This document shows positions 45,633 through 57,700 of a stretch of DNA of 64,000 bases, one piece after another. The position numbers and the translations under genes are program-made. Under the pieces are notes generated by a model, which worked only from the letters and a program-made list of their open reading frames with translations, ran no database searches and was not told the DNA's origin. The stretch is from Amphibalanus amphitrite (Eukaryota > Arthropoda > Thecostraca > Balanomorpha > Balanidae): NCBI RefSeq assembly GCF_019059575.1, contig NW_024881574.1, positions 620,001 to 684,000 of the forward strand, given 5' to 3'. Each line of letters starts with the position of its first letter. Position 1 is the stretch's first letter.

Positions 45633-48600
45633 GTACGGCACTGCAGTTATTTCTTTCGACTATAGATCCATGTTTTTAGATGGTTTTCACATTCATATGT
45701 TATCATATTCTGCGTCACATTTCACAGACCTCGTCACCATTGTAAATCAGATTTTGCTGTTGCGGGCTCACGGTCACTCCACTAGACACCTGGGGAAACT
45801 GCAGTTTCATTTGGAGCATGTGTTCCAGGAGGAACTACAGTTTCATTTGGAGCATGTGTTCCAGGGGCGATCTGGGGCGATCGATTTGATCTCTGGGTGG
45901 CCTGTCCCACTGCTGTGGCCCGCCTGTATCAACGGGCTGACTAAACCGCTTTTGCGCACCAGCCGGCATGCAACAATCTATTCTATCAGCCCAATGGATT
46001 CCCCTTATCTTCTCATCCGATGACGATGGTCTAAATAGACAGAATGGGCATAATTTGCACCTCGAATCGAAAAGCAAACCGCTATTAGCCTTTTTTTCGA
46101 TGGAATATCCGGCGAATGCACCTAATTTGACCAAATCTGCACCTAATCTCTTTTACAGCAAATATCTTCATTTTATGATTTTTGTCAGTGTTCTTATCGA
46201 TGATGCCCTCTGATAATATGACAAAGCAGGCATATAAGCAATTAGTGCAAACCTAGCTGATAGCTACTAAGAGATAGGTACCCTGAACCTAATTTGACCA
46301 AATATGCACCTAATCTGCACCAAATGTGCACCAAATGTGTACCAGATGGCCGTCGTGAAAACGACTATTCTGATGCAAAAAAGTCGTGCAATTGTCTCTA
46401 AACGAGTGGATAACGGGACAGGCTTCGTATCAATTATGTTTTATTTGTTCATTCATTTTTTTTTTGCAGATAACACCACACTTCAAGGAGCTATTTTTCC
46501 ATAGCTATGTTTGTACAGCTGAATGGAGCTTGCTGAAATGCTGCTGATCAATAGTTTATTTTTTTTTTAGTGTTGCGCCATCATTCCCGCTACCGTGATT
46601 GTAACCCAAGACCAACGTGTAACTGGGCCGTAGCGTGACCTCACTATGCTGACTGCGCTTTCTATGAACACTGTAATCATGCCTACTGAGTAGGATGTAA
46701 GATCGATTTATGCATGTCTCCACATTGCAAAATCACCAAACCAAAATATATAGTGCAAAACGATCCGCTAATGTAGCCACTACCACTCTGGTGCATATTT
46801 GCTGCTGACCGTATCTTGCACATCTCCCTGCTTTACATTTGACCTTGACCTTTACGGTGACCTTGCGCTGACCCGCAGGAGACTGTTGTCCGCAACGTCT
46901 GGACGACTGCAGCCGACCCATCCGAGATACACTCTGCTACTGTGACGAGTTCTGTGACCGCGGCGCGTCTGGGGACTGCTGTCCCGACTACTTCACATTC
47001 TGCCTCGGGGAAATACCGTCAGAACCTCTAAGACGTGAGTGACGTCATCAGAGCGATAGTGACGTCATCAGGGGTGGTGGTGTCGTGTCTCGGCCAAATA
47101 GACCTCTCTGACTGATGTATTTGGGAATAGGATGATGAAAGCAAGTCAGCATCACGTTGATTTTCGTATGCGTGTGGTAAGAGATGTGGGCGTGGGAATG
47201 CGCTGTACTACATGCTATATGTTCAGCTTTTTAGCACTCATGTCATGCAGCATCGTGTCTCCTAGCCGACACCATCATCTTAGATTAGCATTACTTGGGC
47301 AGCACCGAATGAAGGCAATGCAGTCGTCACTTCTCAGGATGTGTGTGTGTGTGTGTGATTTCCCTCTGCGTCACTCAGATATGGATGCAGGGGAGATAGA
47401 TCAGCAGTTGTCCGGTGAAACTTCAGTTTTGCATTACTTTTTCAGTGTCATGCCAGTTCAGAACGGACAAAATTCTTCCCGGCAACACTGTGCAAAACAA
47501 CTGCAATACTTGGTGAGTTCATACCGGCATACTCAAAAAGTCACGCAGATTGTTTCATTGCTTGTTTTGAGTTACCCAGCAGAACAAGCGGAACGACGAA
47601 ATAAGTTCTTTGTAATGTTGAAAAACAATGGGATAATGAAGGCAATGGCACTCTAAAATCAGCATACTTATACGATGCACCAATATAGATACTTTCAACT
47701 CGTCTCTGTATCACAGTTTACCATCGTCACCGTGAACGTTCTCGTCTTCTTCGTTTCGCAGCAAATGCGAGCAAGTAAGCGAAAATGAGACGAGGCTGAT
47801 GTGTGAGACTCAACAGTGTCTGGTTCAGGAGGACCTCATCCAGGACATCAATTACAACAGCGCATACGGCTGGACGGCCTCCAACTACTCCCAGTTCTGG
47901 GGCCGGAAGCTCAACACTGGACTCAAATATCTTCTCGGCACCAACTATCCCAACGATTTGGTGAGTGCGTGGCGACGGGTCTTACAATTTAGGCAAAATG
48001 CTGTTCTTTCTGTATGTCCACCATGGGACGATTGAGAAGACCTGGTGCAGCATGAAATCTCGGGGAGCTTCGGTAAGCAGTTATGTGGCTGCTTTGGATG
48101 ATTTTGTGTCACGTCTACCTAAGACAGCGTTTACACGTATTGCCGCAAGGTTGTCAGTGAAAACGCTCTTTTCTGCTTCTGTCCCCTTATCATATCAATC
48201 AATCGTTGCCTTCCCCTGCTCCAGATCACCCAAATGTACCCGGTGACGAAGATTTACGACCCTCGTGAGCTGCCCCGCTCGTTCGACGCGCGCGACAAGC
48301 GCGAGTGGTCCGGTCTAATTGGTCCAGTCCAGGACCAGGGGTGGTGCGGCGCCTCGTGGGCCTTCTCCACTGCGTCCACCGCGGCAGATCGCGTGGCAAT
48401 CCAGAGCCCTGAGCGGCGCCGGGTGCACCTCAGTGAGCAGAACATCATTGATTGTGGCTACCTACGGAGAGACGGCTGCGAGGGTGGAAACCTGGACCGC
48501 GCCTGGAACTACCTCAGAAGATACGGGTGAGTGGGGGAGAGGGGAGAGATGGAAGGGAGAGGGAGAGCCCGAGAGAAGAGGGGTGAGAGGAAGGGCGAGA

Positions 48601-48723
48601 GGGAGTGGTATAGGAGAGGTAAAGGGAGAGGAAGTAGACGGAAGAGTGATAAAGAAAGAATGGGAGAGTAGTAGGAGAGGATGGCGAGGGGAGGAGAAGA
48701 GGGAGAAAGAAAGAAAGAAAGAA

Positions 48724-48792
<69 letters not shown>

Positions 48793-51700
48793 GAGAGAGT
48801 AGGGAGGAAGGTTTGTGACGGTGAGTCCAGTGAGGGGTAAGTTAAGGTAAGGTATAGGGTTTGTTGTCATCGGGCATAGGCTCGATCATAGATAACATGA
48901 ATCGGCTCGATGGTTGCAGCTGTTATGAAACTTATAAAATGATTATGTTACCTACTTCGTAAGTTCCAGCTCAGTCTGTCTATTTACTTCTGTTGATGGG
49001 ACCAACAAGCGCTATTTACTAATCATACTCTTTGAGTAGCTTCATTAGATGAAAAAAGTGTTTATAAAAGCTGATAAAATCAGAGCCATCTTACATTCGC
49101 ACTGCTTGCCTCACATGAAAAGAGCACTGTTTTAGCTGACTGGACGATTAATCCATGATCTCACCAATTAAACCCCTTTTACTAATGCTTAATTGAGTAT
49201 CCAATTAACATGATTACACGTCGAAAAAGTTTGTCGCAGCTGAATAATTTATGAATCACCTCTTGTAGTGACACTTCTGTATAAAATGGGACGAGAAAGG
49301 ATGCTTGCTGAGACTAAACACCAATCTCAGCTGTACTACAGAGGGTCGCCATAATGTTAGGATGCACGGTATACACAAGCGGGAGGAAGCCATAGCAGCA
49401 GACGCTATCCATCAGTGCCAAAGCAATATTTACACACACCGGCTTCACGGAGCTCGACGACCCCTTGTCGCCCAATAAACGATGATTTAATTGTAAGTTG
49501 TAACCTTTTCTTAGAGGAGATTGAGAAATTTGCTGATTTGGAGATCACTTTTTGTGTATCTAAACCGTGGGAGAATCAACATTGATAATTTATATCTAGC
49601 AATGCCTTGGTGTCATGCATTTGATAACATTGTCCTGCATTGAGATAGTTACATTCCATCAAGCCCATTTTTCAAAACAGCGATAAATAATCCACCCACT
49701 ATTGCAAGCATAAACAAGATATAATGCAGTCACCCGCTACTGTCTGCATGCAGTGGCCGCATGCCTTTCTCTGTGTGAGACGGTGCGTGCCACTGCTCTG
49801 ACTTCAGATATTCAATGTCACGTTTTGGACAGTCACGGTGCACTGAATGTCACGTTTAGGGGTCTGCCAGGCTGCAATTTGACCCCGGACCGTGATGCAC
49901 GCTGCCGGTGTGTGAAGGGTCAGCGAGTGCGGCCAACGAAAACAGTAGTTTGTTCGCGTGCACGCACATGTGTGCACGGTGCAGTCAGCTGGTGGAGGGT
50001 TTATGTATTTATTTTGCACGTCACATGCATAAAGTGCCTGTGAAACGGAAAACAAGCGTGACGCTGCTTACTGTTTCTCCTAAATGATTCTCGAAAAGAG
50101 ATGTTTTAAATTAATACCTGCAACTCACAGATATGTTCAGTTTCACATGCAGCATTAATTAGTTATAATCAAAACATATTCCTGGTTATTTTATGCCCAA
50201 TGGAAAAATTAGGAAACTTCATTAGAATTATTTTAAGGTCAAGGCAGCGAAAACGCATGGATGCTATCCTTTTTTCTCTAAGGGTCGCCAATTTTATAAC
50301 TGATATGAATATTTTTGTTAAGAGTTCGGAGTTGACATCTCTTCCAAACCTGTTTCTAAAACGGAACAAAAATACGAAGGATAATTGATCGAATTCTTAG
50401 CTTTGTGCAATGCGTGGTAACGTTTAAACAGCACATCGCTGATTTGTTATTAATGTGCAAATACCGAATCAAAAGCAGCACTTGTAGGCATGGGCGGCGC
50501 CACCGGGGGGGACGGGGGGGACAGGTCCCCCGCTATCGAAAGTTTGGGGGGTACAGTACCCCCCTATCGGCGAGGCCCGTTCAATAGTTGATAATAATGC
50601 ATTGTAGAGTTATCCGTCGCATTTAATGCATCGTTGGTTAATCAAGGCAGGTTCTGAATAAAGATTGCTGTTGGGATGTACCTATCGCAGGGGGTCCTGG
50701 CCATCTGCAAAAGGTGTGGAGCTGTGATGCCTGTAGTAATAAGGTGATCGGCAGGGCCTCGGGGATCGTGCCCCCCCCCCCTTTTTGCGGCGCCAGGCAG
50801 GGTTATTACCTCCCCACCTCACTGCCACACCCCATTGCCGACAAAACCAAGTTTACTGAAATTCCATAGATTTCCGTTACTATATGGATATTTTCCATTC
50901 CTAATTAGTCAAATTCAAGCATGGCAGTTCTACCACAGGAACCATTTGAAATCTATTGCCATTTAACCCCAGCACTTGTGGGGAGAAGTGTTCGGATAGA
51001 TCACAGGCAGGACCAAAAAAGCACGCAGTAGCCCAAGACCTTATAATTGGGTAGCATCGGCTCCCTCTCGTCAAGGGGCTCGATAGCACTCGTTTTTTTT
51101 TCTTCTGCAAAACTAAGTTCGGTCGGCGGCCGAACGGCTGGGGGTCTAATCGAGCCCCACCTCCCCTTCTTACGTCAGCGGCTGTGAAAATGCCATTACC
51201 AGCTGTTGAAACATGGCAGTTGCTTTTTCATGAGTGCACGAAGGGTTTTAGGTACGTGATACGTAAAAGGTTCTACATGAAAATTGAGATAGGTACACCA
51301 GCTTATCAAATTGTGTTCACTGTGGTGCGCTCGGTTTTACCTTGACTAGTCTTTGAATTCTGGGGTGAAACAGACCAGTCAAGAAACCTGTTCCATAAGG
51401 AGAGCCACTAATGCTAAAGAGATGAGGGATGAGGTTTCCAGAGACCTTCATTACCTCCCAAAGGGGGTGCCCACTGCCCCGCCATTTGCCAATCCCTGCT
51501 GTAGTTGTTACGATTGGAGGGAGGGGGAATATGAGAACGACTGCAGGTCGTGCCAGCTCGATCATGACGAACACAATGGTGCCGACATCACAGCTCTACT
51601 GCCATTTTTGACGAAGTTAAAAAAAGTCAACAAGGACCGGAATCCTACCCTGGGGCATTTCACCTGCAGAGGTCGCCGGACCTGAGACCCTTTCACTCAT

Positions 51701-54700
51701 TTTTTTTTCAGCGGTGCATGCGCTCGTTTTTCCTGCGAAGCTCTCGGTACACTGAAAACAAAATGACACAAAAAACGACTAAAAACGCACAGGCAGAGCG
51801 TGTTAACTAGGTTTTCTTGTGTACCCTGCATCATGCATTTTTTGACCCGTCGCAGACGTGTCAATTTACAAATGTGTTAACCCAGTCGTGTTGTGTCCTA
51901 AAACACAATATAATTGTGTCTTCAACACATAAGGCTTGTGTGAATACATTTGCAGAATACAAGGTAAATGTGTTACTAAATTTAACACAAATCGCAAGTG
52001 AAAGAAGGAAACACATGGTGATTATGTAGTTTGTTGCCGGGGCGCAGTTGAAGGGACTTTAGCTTTGGCTGGACAAGCTGATTGCCAAAGCCGGGCCCCG
52101 AGTGGAATCGGGCGCATGGGTGCCGTCAGGGCTGAGCAGTGAGCACCCGGCCGGCCGACCCATACGGTCAGAGCGCGGTCAGGGCTGAGCACGCGGCCGA
52201 CCGACCCATACGAGGCCGCCGACCCATACGCGAGCTGGAGTTGCGCCCGGTCGGCCACTTCAGAGCCGAAGGGTGAACGCGTCACGTGGACGGCTCAATC
52301 AGAACACCAAGAGACGATGCCCCAAATTGGAGGACTATTGCACAATACAGTTGTCCAGACAGCCGGGATGAAGTTTCGGCCAGCGATTTTTCAAATATAT
52401 CCTATATAGACCGAGGAGTTTCTTCCTCCAAGCAGACGTTAATTAGCTATGCTTCAGTTTGCACTTGATGTAATCAGCGCATATTGCTTTAGACAATTTA
52501 TCATGTATCGACCATAGAGATCTTATATACATAGAGATGACATGCACTTAAAATCGTGGCGATTCAGTGGGTCTTTTTAAGCAACTTATTTTCAGCCAGT
52601 AGCGTGCCAATATGGCTGAGGCGTTGTTAGTCTGAAGAAATTATTACGTAGCGAGCGAAGCAAGCGTAGTCTTTCGTAGATTAACGGAAATTTCTGAGTA
52701 TGAGTGGCCGGCCGGCCGTGGTTACGCTTTTGCGAGGCTTATATCTCAGCAACCACTTGACCGATTTACACGCGGTAATTTTTGTAGGGTAGCTTCATTC
52801 CTTCTACCAAGTATTGGACTATTCTCGATGCATGTGGGTGACCGCTTATGCACGTGCCACGTGCAAAACGAAGAGGTGTCAGTTTTGCAATTGTTGCAAT
52901 ATCTTGGTAACTACTTGGCCGATTGCGCTGAAAGTTGGTATGTAGGTAGGCACCCACTAGGCAATGCATATCCATGTGCCACAGTTGGGGTGCTGCTGCA
53001 CGTGCGCACGTGCAGGGGTCGATTCCAGATCTCGAGAACGGCTGAACCGATTGTGCTGAAATTTGGTACATGGTTAGGGACCAGTTAGTAGGGTGCCGTG
53101 CAAAAGTCAGTTGTGACCCATTTTGCACGTGTGCACGTGCAGGGTGCCGCTTCCAGATCTCGAGAACGGCTAGGCCGATTGCGCTCAAATTTGGCACATC
53201 GCTAGGGACCGGTTAGTAGGGTGCAGTGCACAAGTTAGTTGGAGGTGACCCTTGCAAATTTGCTTGTCCAAGGCCCACCCTCTCGCTCGCTCCGTTGGTC
53301 GCCCCAGAAGGCGGTTTACTGGTTAAAAATATTGCTGTTCTTTCCTGGCTGATTTCATTCCTGAGGTAAGCAATGAAATTTGTAGCATGATTTCATTTTG
53401 TGTTTTTATTGAATTCCTTAAAAGCTCGCCTAAAACATTCTCTCTCATTCAGGCTCTCATCAACCCGGCAGGCGGTGGACCACCCGGCCACCTTCCGCGC
53501 GGTGGGGGGGGGGGGGGGCATTTTTTTGCCCCCTCCCGTATCTCCGAAACTACTGGACGGATCCGTAACATTCAAAGGATGTTCGATAGCCCGATGTTCG
53601 ATACATAGTAACTACATATTGACTCGTAGTTGTCACCTGACAAGCAATGCACCAGACAACGGCTTGTTTAAAAAGGGACGCCATTTAATTGCGTCCCAGA
53701 AAAGCTATTTCTGACACCTAAAAGCTGACTCGCCCCAAAATTGGTCCTCAGCACCTATTTGTGGATACCAGCACCAATCATGGAAAATGACCTTAATTAG
53801 CTGTTTCTGGCACCTATTCATCGGTACGCCTTACTCTTTTTTCTGAATCTGGCACCTAAATGCTGAGCGTAGCACCAATCTAGAAGAAAAATGAACTACT
53901 GGCTGGTAGAATCATGTTGTTCTGGTATAATGACCCCTGGAGTCTAGCCTAAAGGTTGCCAGTGCAGCTACACTCTAAGACAGCCCCGTAGTGATCTCAG
54001 CATTGTATATGACGTTTAAGTAAGCAAATAATATTGATTTGTTTGAAAAAAAACAATGTCATTTAAATATTTAAAAGTATTTATTTGTAATGCTTAAAGG
54101 GAAACATTTTTGTGAGTAATTGTCTCGATTTTGACCATTAAAACGGGTATTGTATTTTTTGACGTCATCTAATAGCTCCAAAAAAGAAATGTAATGTTTT
54201 CATTCCGTTCAAGGCCGCTGAAGAAACGCGGGATCTTGCGTGGGACATTGTCTGTTGTTTGCCGCGCAGAGTTGTGCCGTGGTTGTGCCTTTTTCATCCG
54301 TTTCTTACTTATGTGTGCATGAAGCTTTGATTTTGTTTTTGGTTATTGTGTGGCCGGTCAGTCAAACGCCCCTGTAGAAACCGGATGCTGCGTTTGATCG
54401 AGATGGAGTCAGACGATGATTGCAGAAAGCTAAGAATATTGAAAAGAGGGCCGGTTGCGTGGCATGTCTGTTCAGAGTTGACATTTTGCTTTACTCCAGT
54501 TTATGACCTGAGAGCCTGGCTGGAAGTGACGGACCCAAACTTTTCACGTTAAAATGGCTGAGGGTGCAATAATCTCTACATAGCGGGCTGGTATAGGAGC
54601 CTCTTGCTATGCTGCACCATAGCTGGCTAGTGATTCTCTTTTGGCTAGAAATGGCATTAATCATTATCTCCACTGGCGAAAATGGCACTTGACATCACCG

Positions 54701-57700
54701 AATGCAACGTTCATGTTTGTTAGGATACATAAAATCAGGAAGATTGCGCGAATTAAATAGGCAAACGTGGAATAAAATAGGTGCTGGATGTTTTGGTTTT
54801 GGTGCTGAATCAGCAAACAGCAAATACGGAGTTCAACTAGACGATCTGGCAACTTTAGGCTGTGTGGAAGCAATTAGGTGCCAGATTCAGATATTAGGGT
54901 CGAATAAGCATTTTTGGGCTGAGCAGCAATTAGGTGCCAGAAACAGCTTTTTAGGGACCAGAAACAAATATTCCCCTTTAAAAAGTATCAGTTGGTAAAC
55001 ATACCAAGAGATGTTTGGTTACATTACACAAGACTTGTCAATTTGGTTTACAGTGTACATATGTTGCATGTTCCCATTCAATGATACATTAACCCTCGCC
55101 GGACCTATTGGCTTTCTATGTACATACGCGCCGGCCGGGGGGGGGGGGGGTACGATTTCCCTCGCCGTTTCGCCCCTGATGAAGCTAGAGCGTCGCGGAA
55201 AAAACAAGCGTGTGCGCCGTTACAAGACGCAGGGACTGGTACCCGATTTTAAGGTCTCATGAGGTCAGGTCAAGTGACCAAGGGCCAGGGTTCAGTTTTT
55301 CATAACTTCGCAAAAAAAAAACGGTCGGAGAGCCGCGATTTTGGCATCATCGTGTTCGCCTCGCTCAGGCGCGTCGAATGGTATACTTTTTGTTCGGGTG
55401 AGGTCAACTTGAGGTGTTGACCTCGGGTCAAGGGCAGGTCAGCTCCCCCAGATCACGAAGCTGGTTGAAAGAGGTCATGTTACATATTACTCGAATCGGC
55501 AGGTCTTCCTGAGTTTATTGGTGGCTTTCCCGACTCGCTAACTCAATTTGATGGGGAGTTATTGATGAAAAACTAATGACCCAAGTATATAACCGCAATG
55601 AAAACCGTAAGCCTCATGCTAATAATTATATTCAAAATAGGGCCAAGAAAATAAGACATGTTGGCCAAACTGACAAACTGACTTTTGTCAAACCGTCTTA
55701 CGGTTTTCATTGCAGTTATATATGTAATCATGAGCCTCAAAACCGCACTTTCTGTAATCAATGACCCCAGTTACCATAAATGACGCCACGCAATGTCAAC
55801 AATGCAAAAGTGAAGCATCGGACCTTACAAGGCGTGCAAGAAATCACGATTCCATGTGCTGGAGACAGTTTGAGATAGTTCTCGGCGCTAACATAGCAGT
55901 TTTCATTTTTCCCCATTGACTTATACCTAATGGTGAGGTCACGTGGCCGACCTGACCTCATGTGATTTTTAGGGAAAATCCGAGATATATGTACAAGTTG
56001 TGATACCTCTGGATGATACTACATCCTGTAAGTTTCATCTCCCTGTGAAAGTTCCTCTGGCACTGACGGCGTTGCGAAGTTGCGACATCTGAGGACTGTG
56101 CAGAGGTTCACTTATGACGTCACAGGTCAGTGACTTGACCTGACCTGAAAATGCGGTTGGTGTCACAAGATGCGGCTTGGATCAAAGGTCAGGTATGCCA
56201 AGTTTCAGCTCTCTATCGCCTGCGTGTTCGGAGCTATCGTGAAAAACCCTATAGGGAGGCGGCACCCGCCCTCCCCCCCCCCCGGTCGGACGGCGAGGGT
56301 TAATGATACATGCAGTAGGTACCTGATAAGAGCATAAGGTTAAAACATGCCTTAAATTCATTTCAATAATAACGCTCGAAAGTGTCACAGCTAGACAAAA
56401 AAGAAAAACTACTTAAAAATAAGCGGATGTGAACACAATCTCCTTGACCGAATCCTTACAAAATGCAAGTCACGGGCCATGGCACCCCAGAAAACCTTGC
56501 TTAAAAAGACCCACTGAATCGCCACGAAATCAAGTGCTTTAACATAGGCGTGTCATCTCTATGTATATAAGATCTCTATGGTATCGACTCCCTCGGCTGT
56601 ATTGTGCATTTTGACCTTTCTCAAAACACTTTGGCAAATTTTTACAAAAACGCAGCATAAAAGTCGGTGCTCGAAAAACGCCCTCTGTTATCCCCATCTG
56701 AAGTTAAGGTTCAGAGGTCGCTCACTGGTGGATGGCACGGTATATTTGTGTAAGGGTACACGTCTACCATATCCGACAACACATGATTTCGATACACTGA
56801 TGCATTACATTCGTCCAGCGTGCTTGGCACGAGAAAAGTGTGTCATTATTCTGTTTTCTGTGTTATCAAACGTGTCGAAGGTCCCGCCAAGCGTGAAAAT
56901 ACACAGCCTTATTGTGTTTTGGGTGCGATTAACACATGACTGATGTGTTACCAGTACAGAACATGCCCTCACTGTGTCGATTTGTTTTCAGTGTAAGTAA
57001 CATCCATCAGAAAGTGTGATCAAATAACGGCTGGTGACCTTCCATGACCTAGCATGACCTTTTGAGTGACCACGCACCGATGACATGACCACTGACGGCT
57101 AGCCAGAAGCTGCACCCTGCCCGTTGCATATGGAACAGGTGGTGATGTCATGATTCTGAAATTATATTGCAGTTTTGGCGCACTTGTCAGAGCAGAAGAC
57201 ATTCCCACTTTTCCTCCATGACTATAGACGTATGATGGTGAAGCCATGAAGCTGACCAGACGTAAGATCGAAAATTTGAAAGTACGAAACGTAAGAATAG
57301 TTGGCACTGCTACTCATACCTAAGCAATTCGCAGCTTGTAGGAAACCAGCTTTGAGTTGGCAAGACTGCAAATTTTGATTTAGAGGCAAGGATGCTTGAA
57401 AAGGTGATCGATCTTAGGTGTCCTAGGATAAGTTTGGAAACGGGATGCACCATTCGATGTGTTTTGGGCTTTGCGGGCTTTGCCAAGTTTCGCGGCGTTA
57501 CGTGCCTCGTTTTTTTTTTTTTGCATACACGATCAGTAGGTATCTACTTTTGGGATTTTCGGTCATGGCAAGCCCCCGTCCCCGTCCCCCCCTATCGAAA
57601 ACCCGTGGCGCCGCCCCTGCTTGTAGGTCTATCTGGTTTTGATGTAGACTCGGTAGGTACCAAACCAATTATTGCGCAAAAGCATCATGTAGCTCAGCTC

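Larger units (their letters stand above)
51750..56993. mobile_element. 5.2-kb TA-flanked element with CACTGAAAACAAA ends
   Basis: TA at 51748-51749 and 56994-56995. Ends CACTGAAAACAAAnnGACAC, inverted. Near both ends are many short GTGTTAA/ACACAA phrases. An inner inverted pair (52507-52584 and 56497-56585) is also symmetrical. No transposase seen. A TA target would fit Tc1/mariner-like elements, but the long span may reflect later insertions. Confidence 0.6.
50489..57619. mobile_element. 7.1-kb hAT-like element in TINAG-like intron 5, containing other elements
   Basis: Exact 8-bp direct duplication CTTGTAGG at 50481-50488 and 57620-57627. Inverted ends CATGGGCGGCGCCACCGGG and, from the right, CAGGGGCGGCGCCACGGG. 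Both continue into a G-rich stretch and CTATCGAAA. The eight-base duplication and the CA(G)GGGCGGC ends are typical of hAT. No transposase frame (longest under about 145 codons), so it is non-autonomous or decayed. It encloses the 51750-56993 and 55093-56299 elements, which account for most of its length. Confidence 0.8.

Noticed and set aside
45266-45679. 137-codon reading frame over the TINAG-like start
   Set aside because: The upstream part has no family similarity; the in-frame ATG at 45515 follows a splice acceptor and gives a proper signal peptide.
48319-48870. Long frames in the GA-rich tract on both strands
   Set aside because: Low-complexity microsatellite translation, overlapping a real exon in another frame.
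51353-51685. 110-codon + strand frame and opposing 85-codon frame
   Set aside because: No domain recognised and no splice context; within or beside transposon sequence.
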